This document shows positions 1-4,981 of a stretch of DNA of 7,509 nucleotides, piece after piece. Numbering within the stretch: position 1 is the first letter of the stretch; each line of letters opens with the position of its first letter. Origin of the DNA: an uncultured Eubacteriales bacterium (lineage in GTDB: Bacteria; Bacillota; Clostridia; Oscillospirales; Oscillospiraceae); assembly GCA_900551495.1 (NCBI GenBank), contig URWG01000090.1:1-7509 (forward strand). Reading direction: 5' to 3'. A program made the translations under genes and the position numbers. The notes below the pieces were generated by a model. It saw nothing but the letters and a program-made list of their open reading frames with translations, did no database searches and had not been told where the DNA came from.

Positions 1-21
1 CAGGAGGGTCCCTTGACAAAT

Positions 22-51
22 AAAAACGGACTGCCGAGGCAGTCCGTTTTT
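22..51 (+). terminator. Intrinsic terminator of an upstream gene outside the window
   Basis: A perfect inverted repeat pairs 22-34 with 39-51 around a CGAG loop; the G+C-rich core (CGGACTGC/GCAGTCCG) is flanked by five A and five T. The T run ends the hairpin on the plus strand, and the A run would serve the minus strand. No minus-strand gene lies to the right that would need it, so it most likely ends a plus-strand gene whose last bases are in 1-21. Two frames end there (TGA at 14-16, TAA at 21-23) and I cannot tell which, if either, is real. Confidence 0.8.
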
Positions 52-62
52 GCTTCGTGAGC

Positions 63-91
63 TGGACTTTTTAACTACACTGTGGTAGAAT
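63..91 (+). promoter_or_regulatory. Probable promoter of the HAD phosphatase gene
   Basis: A -35-like TGGACT (63-68; 4 of 6 matches to TTGACA) is followed by a 17-base spacer and a -10 TAGAAT (86-91) preceded by TGG, an extended -10. It sits about 50 bases upstream of the start codon and downstream of the terminator, where a promoter is needed. The same GTGGTA core occurs in the promoters proposed for nth and gdhA, which supports a shared sigma-A extended -10 style. Confidence 0.5.
74..86. promoter_or_regulatory. Imperfect 13-bp palindrome overlapping the -10 (operator-like)
   Basis: Bases 74-86 read ACTACA-C-TGTGGT: two 6-base half-sites around a central C with a single mismatched pair (76/84). 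The layout resembles the ACTACA/TGTAGT dyads bound by BlaI/MecI/CopY-type repressors, and it overlaps the -10 where such a repressor would block transcription. The right half is partly dictated by the extended -10, so the dyad could be coincidental. No such repressor gene is in the window. Confidence 0.3.
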
Positions 92-142
92 AACGGCGGC
101 AAATATCGCAATTTTCGAGCATTTTCTCACGGAGGTATCCCG

Positions 143-994
143 ATGGGTGAGTTTTCCGACATTTTATTCACCGCCGACTTCGATCACACGCTCTCCGGTC
201 CGGACGGCTCCGTTCCGCAGAGCAACATCGACGCGATCCGATATTTTATCGCGGAGGGCGGGCGTTTTTGCATTAACAGCGGTCGCAGCTTAGAACTGCT
301 GCGCAGCAAGCTCGAAATTGTCCCCGTCAACGCCCCGTGCATTTGCTTCAACGGCGCGGCTTGCTACGATTATGCGACGGAAACGCTGCAATACGCCGTG
401 CCGCTCCCCGACAATGCGCCCGAGCTGGTGCAAAAGCTCCTGAATTTAGGTCAGGATTTCGGCATTGAGATTCAGCGTCTGGACGGGCACTACTCCTGCC
501 GTGCCTCGGGGCGCGACACGTTCCTGCGGCAGCAGGGTATTACCCCCGTTGCCGCAACGCAGGACCTCCCGCTCCCGTGGATCAAGCTGGCACTGTGCGG
601 CACCGATCGGGAGGACGTGCTCTCGGGACAGGCGACACCCGCACAGGACGCGCGAATGACGCAGCTTCGGCAGCAGGTTCTCGAGCTTTGCGGCGATACC
701 TGCTATGTCGTCCGCTCGCTGCCGCTGCTGCTGGAGATCGGCTCGCGCAAGAGCGACAAGGGCATGGCGGCGCGGAAGCTTGCCGACTCGCTCGGACGGC
801 GCGTGCTGGTATGCGCGGGCGACGCGCCGAACGATCTGCAAATGCTTGAGAACGCCGACATTGCCTTTGTGCCCTCCGATGCAGCGGCGCAGATGCTCAC
901 GCTGCCGAAGGTGCGCATTACCGCGCCGAGCGGAGAGGGCTGCATTGCCGACGCGATCGCGCAGCTTGAAGCGATCAGTCCCGAGCGCCGCTGA
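143..994 (+). CDS. Cof-type HAD-superfamily phosphatase
   Basis: This is a 283-residue cytosolic hydrolase of the haloacid dehalogenase superfamily, Cof/type-IIB class, which typically dephosphorylates sugar phosphates, flavin or pyridoxal phosphates. All four HAD motifs are visible: motif I DFDHT at 12-16 (D12 nucleophile, D14 acid/base; the usual Gly before Thr is His), motif II NSGR with S46, motif III around K206 (SDKG), and motif IV GDAPND at 226-231 binding Mg2+. The cap domain lies between motifs II and III, roughly residues 80-190. A GGAGG at 131-135 sits seven bases before the ATG, fixing the start. It is monocistronic between the terminator at 22-51 and the convergent nth, whose 3' end it overlaps by 20 bp. 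No terminator follows it. The substrate cannot be named from sequence. Confidence 0.93.
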   Translation: MGEFSDILFTADFDHTLSGPDGSVPQSNIDAIRYFIAEGGRFCINSGRSLELLRSKLEIVPVNAPCICFNGAACYDYATETLQYAVPLPDNAPELVQKLLNLGQDFGIEIQRLDGHYSCRASGRDTFLRQQGITPVAATQDLPLPWIKLALCGTDREDVLSGQATPAQDARMTQLRQQVLELCGDTCYVVRSLPLLLEIGSRKSDKGMAARKLADSLGRRVLVCAGDAPNDLQMLENADIAFVPSDAAAQMLTLPKVRITAPSGEGCIADAIAQLEAISPERR

Positions 995-1604
995 ATTCGA
1001 CGCAGAACGCCCGCAGCGGACAGACGTCGCAGTGCGGCGCCCTTGCGGTGCAGACTTCCCGCCCGAACAGAACAATGCGGTGGCAAAAGTCCCCGCTCTC
1101 CTCCGGCGGTAAAATCGCGCGGAGCTGCCGCTCGACCTTTTCCGGTTCTTTTCCCCGCGCCAACCCCAAGCGGTTGGAAATGCGGATACAATGGGTATCG
1201 CACACCACGGCGGGCTGTCCGTAGACGTCGCCGAGAAGCAGATTTGCGGTCTTGCGTCCGACACCGGGCAGCTTGAGCAGCTCGTCCATCGTGTTCGGGA
1301 GCTTGCGGTCGTAGACCTCGCGCAGCATTTGGCAGGCAAGAACGATGTCCTTCGCCTTCTGCCGATAGAAGCCGCAGGATCGGACGTACTGCGCCACCTC
1401 GTCAACCTCCGCGTCGGCGAAGGCGTCGAGCGTCGGGAAGCGGGCAAAGAGCGTCGGTGTGACCAGATTGACCCGCGCGTCGGTACACTGCGCGGACAGC
1501 CGCACGGCGATCATCAGCTCATAGTCGTGCGCATAATGCAGCGCACAGAGCGCCGCCGGATAGCGTTCCTTCAAAATTTCGATAATTTCATTCACTTTTT
1601 CCAC
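975..1604 (-). CDS. nth: Endonuclease III (DNA glycosylase/AP lyase)
   Basis: This 209-residue base-excision-repair enzyme removes oxidised pyrimidines from DNA and nicks the resulting abasic site by beta-elimination. The helix-hairpin-helix LPGVGRK is at 112-118 with the catalytic lysine K118, and the catalytic aspartate D136 is in CDTH. A C-terminal [4Fe-4S] ligand set C185-x6-C192-x2-C195-x5-C201 has the exact spacing of E. coli Nth, each residue offset by two, and the length also matches (E. coli about 211). The start is GTG (1602-1604): AAGGCGGTG at 1612-1620 lies seven bases upstream and no ATG fits. The gene is divergent from ung, another base-excision glycosylase, across 62 bp, and its 3' end overlaps the convergent HAD gene by 20 bp. 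No obvious terminator follows it. Confidence 0.97.
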   Translation of the reverse strand: MEKVNEIIEILKERYPAALCALHYAHDYELMIAVRLSAQCTDARVNLVTPTLFARFPTLDAFADAEVDEVAQYVRSCGFYRQKAKDIVLACQMLREVYDRKLPNTMDELLKLPGVGRKTANLLLGDVYGQPAVVCDTHCIRISNRLGLARGKEPEKVERQLRAILPPEESGDFCHRIVLFGREVCTARAPHCDVCPLRAFCVEFSGARD

Positions 1605-1611
1605 TGAAATT

Positions 1612-1620
1612 CACCGCCTT
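1612..1620 (-). promoter_or_regulatory. Ribosome binding site selecting the GTG start of nth
   Basis: On the minus strand this reads AAGGCGGTG, one base from AAGGAGGTG, and ends seven bases before the GTG at 1602-1604. It decides that GTG start over the in-frame GTG three codons later. Confidence 0.65.
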
Positions 1621-1626
1621 TTTCAG

Positions 1627-1655
1627 AGTATACCACAAAATTCGACATTTGGAAA
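1627..1655 (-). promoter_or_regulatory. Probable nth promoter inside the nth-ung gap
   Basis: On the minus strand TTTCCA (1650-1655, 4 of 6) is followed by a 17-base spacer and TATACT (1627-1632) preceded by TGG, an extended -10. Transcription would begin near 1620, leaving a very short leader with the ribosome binding site almost at the 5' end. The -10 contains the palindrome GTATAC (1628-1633), so it also offers a weak TATACC on the plus strand towards ung. I see no convincing -35 for ung. Confidence 0.5.
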
Positions 1656-1666
1656 GCAGGTAGGCT

Positions 1667-2362
1667 ATGGATATTTCCTCCCTCGGTGCATGGAGCACGC
1701 GGCTTGCGGCGGAATGGAACGCGCCGTATTTTCAGGAGCTTCTGAAACGGGTCGCCGCCGAACGCGCCGCCGAGACCGTTTATCCCCCGTCGGGGCGGGA
1801 GTTTTTCGCTCTGACCGCGACGCCGCCGGAGCAGGTGCGCGTCGTGCTGCTCGGGCAGGACCCGTATCACGAGCCGCAACAGGCGACGGGACTTGCCTTT
1901 TCCGTCGGGCGCGGCGTTCGGTTCCCGCCGTCTCTGCGCAATATTTTCACGGAGTTGGAGTCCGATCTCGGCATCGCTCCGCCCGAAAACGGCGATCTGA
2001 CGGGCTGGGCGGAACAGGGCGTGCTCCTGCTCAACACCGTGCTGACCGTCCGCGCGGGGCACGCCAATTCCCATGCCGCATGGGGCTGGCAGCGCTTTAC
2101 CGACGCCGTGATTGCCGCGACCGCCGCTCTGCCGCAGCCCGTCGTCTACCTCCTTTGGGGCGCACAGGCGCAGAAAAAGGCAGCGCTGCTCACCGATCGC
2201 ACTGCCCCGACCTGTATTCTCTCCGCGCCGCACCCCAGCCCCCTCTCCTCCTACCGCGGCTTTTTCGGCAGTCGCCCTTTCTCGCAAGCCAACGATTTTC
2301 TGACCGCACACGGCTCGGCGGCGATCGACTGGGGAAAATTTGACAGCGACCGTTTCTTGTGA
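1667..2362 (+). CDS. ung: Uracil-DNA glycosylase, family 1
   Basis: This 231-residue enzyme excises uracil from DNA arising by cytosine deamination or dUTP misincorporation, the first step of base excision repair. The water-activating loop GQDPYH is at 63-68 (D65 catalytic, Y67), the uracil-stacking F78 lies in GLAFSV, N123 (LLLNT) reads the uracil ring, and HPSPLS at 189-194 carries the catalytic H189 and minor-groove-inserting leucine L193. Numbering is within one or two residues of E. coli Ung (D64, F77, N123, H187), and the length is normal. AGGTAGG at 1658-1664 immediately precedes the ATG and supports the start. The gene is divergent from nth. No terminator follows, so read-through into uppP is possible, although uppP has its own promoter overlapping the last codons of this gene. 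Confidence 0.97.
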   Translation: MDISSLGAWSTRLAAEWNAPYFQELLKRVAAERAAETVYPPSGREFFALTATPPEQVRVVLLGQDPYHEPQQATGLAFSVGRGVRFPPSLRNIFTELESDLGIAPPENGDLTGWAEQGVLLLNTVLTVRAGHANSHAAWGWQRFTDAVIAATAALPQPVVYLLWGAQAQKKAALLTDRTAPTCILSAPHPSPLSSYRGFFGSRPFSQANDFLTAHGSAAIDWGKFDSDRFL

Positions 2363-2368
2363 TATACT
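2340..2368 (+). promoter_or_regulatory. Near-consensus promoter of uppP embedded in the 3' end of ung
   Basis: A perfect -35 TTGACA (2340-2345), a 17-base spacer and TATACT (2363-2368) preceded by TGA form an almost ideal sigma-A promoter with an extended -10. The -35 and spacer lie within the last codons of ung, and the -10 begins at the base after the ung stop. Transcription should begin near 2375, giving a leader of about 35 bases before the uppP ATG. Confidence 0.85.
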
Positions 2369-2409
2369 CATCGGGCGCAGCATAGATTTTACCGAAAAGA
2401 GGTTATGAT

Positions 2410-3315
2410 ATGGCAATTCTTGACTGGCTGAAGATTGTTTTCCTCGGCATTGTCGAGGGCGTCACCGAATGGCTCCCCATCAGCAGCACCGGACACATGA
2501 TCCTTGTTGACGCACTGTGGAAGTCCGACAATCCCGTCATGACAGAAGAGTTTATGAATATGTTCACCGTCGTGATCCAGTTCGGCGCGATCCTTGCGGT
2601 GGTGGTGCTTTATTTTCAGCGGGTTTGGCCCTTCCACACCAAGGCGAAGCGTCGCCGCCGCTCCTATTTCGCCGAGGCAAGCTCTAACCGCGCGATCTGC
2701 GGAATCCAGCGCTTCTGCGATAACTACTGCTATCTTGACAAAATCATCCTCTGGCTCAAGATCGCCGTGTCCTGCGTCCCTGCCATCCTAATCGGCTTCC
2801 CGCTGGACGACTGGATGGACGCACATCTGTACACGCCCGTCGTGGTCGCGCTGATGCTCCTGCTCTACGGCGTCGGCTTTCTGTTCATCGAACGGTACAA
2901 CAAAACGCGCACCCCGCGCGTCACATCGGTCAACCGCATGACGTGGAAGGACGCAGTGCTCATCGGCGTGTTTCAGGTGCTCGCGCTGGTGCCCGGCACC
3001 TCCCGTTCCGGCGCAACGATCCTCGGCGGTATTCTCATCGGCGCCTCCCGCGAGGCTGCTGCGGAATACACCTTCTTCCTTGCCATCCCCGTGATGTTCG
3101 GCGCGTCGCTGCTGAAGCTCGTAAAGTTCGGCTTCGGCTTTACCGGAACGCAGGTCGCCGTCCTCCTGCTCGGCATGGCAGTCGCCTTTGCCGTTTCGAT
3201 CGTGGCGATCAAATTCCTGATGGGTTACATCAAAAAGCACGATTTTTCCGTGTTCGGCTGGTATCGCATTGCGCTCGGTATCCTCGTGCTGGCATACCAC
3301 TTTATTGCTTCATAA
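2410..3315 (+). CDS. uppP: Undecaprenyl-diphosphate phosphatase
   Basis: This 301-residue integral membrane phosphatase (also called bacA) converts undecaprenyl diphosphate to the monophosphate lipid carrier used for peptidoglycan and other envelope polymers; extra dosage is linked to bacitracin tolerance. The first signature is EGVTEWLPISSTGH at 16-29, with E16 and E20 of the ExxxE motif, S26 and H29. The second is PGTSRSGAT at 195-203 with R199. Hydrophobic segments are at about 52-70, 114-130, 143-161, 183-196, 202-212, 220-236, 249-270 and 283-300. Length exceeds the usual 265-280, mainly because the loop at about residues 74-112 is long, basic (KAKRRRR) and has three cysteines (C97, C103, C107). 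AGAGG at 2398-2402, seven bases before the ATG, sets the start. It has its own promoter and terminator and is thus an independent unit. Confidence 0.96.
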   Translation: MAILDWLKIVFLGIVEGVTEWLPISSTGHMILVDALWKSDNPVMTEEFMNMFTVVIQFGAILAVVVLYFQRVWPFHTKAKRRRRSYFAEASSNRAICGIQRFCDNYCYLDKIILWLKIAVSCVPAILIGFPLDDWMDAHLYTPVVVALMLLLYGVGFLFIERYNKTRTPRVTSVNRMTWKDAVLIGVFQVLALVPGTSRSGATILGGILIGASREAAAEYTFFLAIPVMFGASLLKLVKFGFGFTGTQVAVLLLGMAVAFAVSIVAIKFLMGYIKKHDFSVFGWYRIALGILVLAYHFIAS

Positions 3316-3319
3316 AAGT

Positions 3320-3353
3320 CTCGGGAACGGCTTTGACCGTTCCCGAGTTTTTT
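3320..3353 (+). terminator. Intrinsic terminator between convergent uppP and gdhA
   Basis: An 11-bp perfect stem, CTCGGGAACGG (3320-3330) with CCGTTCCCGAG (3337-3347), closes a six-base loop and is followed by six T (3348-3353). It starts five bases after the uppP stop. On the minus strand the same stem is followed by ACTTTTATG, a weaker U run, so it may also end gdhA transcripts arriving from the other side. Confidence 0.9.
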
Positions 3354-3366
3354 ATTCGTCAGAAGG

Positions 3367-4701
3367 TCAGGAAACTCCCTGTGCAAGCATTGCGTCGGCT
3401 ACGCGGAGGAAGCCCGCAATGTTCGCTCCGACAATCAGGTCGCCCCCATAGCGTTCGGCAGCCGCACGGATGCGCTCGTATAAGCCCTCCATGATCTCGC
3501 GAAGCTGCCGATCTACCTCCTCCTTGCTCCACGACAGGCGCATGGAATTTTGCGACATCTCGAGCGCCGAAACCGCGACACCGCCCGCGTTGGCAGCCTT
3601 CGCCGGTCCGAAGCGTACTCCGTGCCGACGGAACAGCTCGACCGCCTCGGGTGTACAGGGCATATTCGCGCCCTCCGAGACTGCAATGCAGCCGTTTGCG
3701 ATCAGCGCGGCAGCCGCGTCCCCATCCAGTTCATTCTGCGTCGCGCAGGGCAGCGCAATGCGACAGGGGACCTGCCAAATACCGCGGCAGCCCTCGTGAT
3801 AGACCGCCCGCGGTCGGTGCTGCACATAGGTTGCGATCCGTTCCCGACGCTCCTCCTTGAGCCGCCGCATCACCGAAAAATCGATCCCGTCCGGATCGAC
3901 CGTATAGCCGTCGGAATCCGACATGGCAACGACCCGAGCCCCCAGCTCGGTCGCCTTCTCGCAGGCGTAAAGGGCAACATTTCCCGAACCCGAAATTGTT
4001 ACCGTGTTTCCTTCAAAGCCGCTGTCGGCATCCTCAAGCAGCTTTTGTGTGAAATAGCACAGCCCGTAGCCCGTCGCCTCCTTGCGCGCCAAGCTCCCGC
4101 CGTAGCTCAATCCCTTACCGGTCAGCGCACCCGTAAATTCGTCGTGCAGGCGCTTGTACTGCCCGAAAAGATAGCCGATCTCGCGCCCGCCGACCCCAAT
4201 ATCGCCCGCCGGAACGTCGGTATTCGGTCCGATGTACTTATTCAGCTCCGTCATAAAGCTCTGGCAAAAGCGCATGACCTCGGCATCGGACTTCCCCTTC
4301 GGGTCAAAATCGCTGCCGCCCTTCGCGCCGCCGATCGGCAGACCGGTCAAGCTGTTCTTAAAAATCTGCTCAAAGCCGAGAAATTTGATGATTCCCTCGT
4401 AGACGGAGGGGTGAAAGCGCAAGCCGCCCTTGTACGGACCGATCGCGTTATTGAACTGAACGCGGAAGCCGCGATTGACGTGCAGTCTGCCGCCGTCGTC
4501 CGTCCACGGGACACGGAATTTGATGATACGGTCCGGCTCGGTCAGACAGTCGAGCACACCGGAGCGAAGGTAGATCGGCTCCGCCTCGAGCAGCGGTTCT
4601 AAGGAGCACAGCACCTCTCGGACCGCCTGATGAAACTCCGGCTCCTGCGGATTTCTCCTGACAACGCACTCCATTAAGCTCTGCAAGCTCGGATTCCTCA
4701 T
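3367..4701 (-). CDS. gdhA: Glutamate dehydrogenase, predicted NADP-type
   Basis: This 444-residue hexameric-family dehydrogenase interconverts 2-oxoglutarate plus ammonium with glutamate. Substrate and catalytic residues are present: K91 (GPYKGG), K115, K127 (GGAKGG) and D167 (PAGD). The Rossmann motif is GSGNVA at 238-243, with S239, and the second strand ends SDSDG (261-265), with S263. Both resemble E. coli NADP-dependent GdhA (GSGNVA, SDSSG), as do LPCATQNEL, GANMP and KAANAGGV, so an ammonium-assimilating NADPH enzyme is inferred. Oddities are an arginine-rich, slightly longer segment at 282-310 and C313-R314 where relatives have Val-Asp. The ATG follows AGGGAGGT by about 11 bases, and an in-frame TAA nine bases upstream rules out an earlier start. 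It has its own promoter in the 280-bp gap and lies downstream of, but separated by a terminator from, its paralogue. Confidence 0.96.
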   Translation of the reverse strand: MRNPSLQSLMECVVRRNPQEPEFHQAVREVLCSLEPLLEAEPIYLRSGVLDCLTEPDRIIKFRVPWTDDGGRLHVNRGFRVQFNNAIGPYKGGLRFHPSVYEGIIKFLGFEQIFKNSLTGLPIGGAKGGSDFDPKGKSDAEVMRFCQSFMTELNKYIGPNTDVPAGDIGVGGREIGYLFGQYKRLHDEFTGALTGKGLSYGGSLARKEATGYGLCYFTQKLLEDADSGFEGNTVTISGSGNVALYACEKATELGARVVAMSDSDGYTVDPDGIDFSVMRRLKEERRERIATYVQHRPRAVYHEGCRGIWQVPCRIALPCATQNELDGDAAAALIANGCIAVSEGANMPCTPEAVELFRRHGVRFGPAKAANAGGVAVSALEMSQNSMRLSWSKEEVDRQLREIMEGLYERIRAAAERYGGDLIVGANIAGFLRVADAMLAQGVS

Positions 4702-4753
4702 TTTCGTTCGTTACCTCCCTGTCTTCGGCGGTTTTGCAAGAAATTATTCTATC

Positions 4754-4769
4754 ATATTCATAATATTCA
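4754..4769. repeat. Direct repeat of ATATTCA in the gdhA leader
   Basis: Two identical 7-base copies (4754-4760 and 4763-4769) repeat with a 9-bp period in the AT-rich segment between the predicted gdhA transcription start and its ribosome binding site. On the minus strand they read TGAATAT twice. They abut the left arm of the larger inverted repeat. They may be a regulator site or simply AT-rich sequence. Confidence 0.35.
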
Positions 4770-4841
4770 CAAAATATGCTTTGCATTTCTCTGCTCTCGG
4801 CTTGATTTGAAAGGATATTACCACGATTATGCATATTTTGT
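4769..4841. repeat. 11-bp perfect inverted repeat flanking the gdhA promoter
   Basis: ACAAAATATGC at 4769-4779 is the exact reverse complement of GCATATTTTGT at 4831-4841. The arms are 62 bp apart centre to centre, close to six helical turns. The right arm overlaps the first bases of the -35 (4839-4844) and part of the spacer; the left arm lies about 30-40 bases downstream of the predicted transcription start. Because the right arm is upstream of that start, the pair is better explained as two DNA binding sites than as an RNA stem. The left arm is also part of a local dyad, ATGC-TTT-GCAT (4776-4786). Confidence 0.5.
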
Positions 4842-4844
4842 CAA
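4815..4844 (-). promoter_or_regulatory. Probable gdhA promoter in the 280-bp gap upstream of gdhA
   Basis: On the minus strand a perfect -35 TTGACA (4839-4844) is followed by an 18-base spacer and TAATAT (4815-4820) preceded by TGG, an extended -10. Transcription would start near 4808, leaving a leader of about 105 bases before the gdhA ATG. The leader is AT-rich and holds the direct repeats and one arm of the inverted repeat; I recognise no known riboswitch in it. The remaining stretch, 4845-4915, between this promoter and the preceding terminator shows no gene or clear motif. Confidence 0.65.
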
Positions 4845-4915
4845 TCACCGACAACATTTTTTGTAGCGATACACAAGGAAGTCTCCATATTTAGCGCACA
4901 TTTGTCTATTCTGCG

Positions 4916-4958
4916 CAAACAAAGCAAGCGCCGATGAGGAATTCTCCTCATCGGCGCT
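4916..4958 (-). terminator. Intrinsic terminator of the serC-serA-gdh unit
   Basis: A 14-bp perfect stem pairs 4927-4940 with 4945-4958 around the loop ATTC. On the minus strand it is followed by TGCTTTGTTTG, a broken but U-rich run; on the plus strand no T run follows. It begins 24 bases past the stop of the NAD-type glutamate dehydrogenase, so it should end that transcript and insulate gdhA. Confidence 0.8.
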
Positions 4959-4981
4959 GATTCTCGGATTCAAAGAAAAGC

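Noticed and set aside
13..18. TTGACA near the left edge as a -35 for the HAD gene
   Set aside because: Nothing like a -10 lies 16-18 bases downstream, and the terminator hairpin occupies that spot.
446..1447. Minus-strand 333-residue open frame spanning the HAD gene and nth
   Set aside because: Arginine-rich low-complexity translation overlapping two well-supported genes in other frames.
3550..4602. Plus-strand 350-residue open frame opposite gdhA
   Set aside because: Same antisense-register effect as opposite the other GDH, with no independent support.
4448..4834. Minus-strand 128-residue frame beginning upstream of gdhA, considered as a leader peptide
   Set aside because: Its ATG lies upstream of the predicted transcription start, it has no ribosome binding site, and it runs out of frame into gdhA.
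4894..4916. Short GCGCA/TGCGC inverted repeat upstream of gdhA
   Set aside because: Only five bases per arm with no context; such matches are common by chance.
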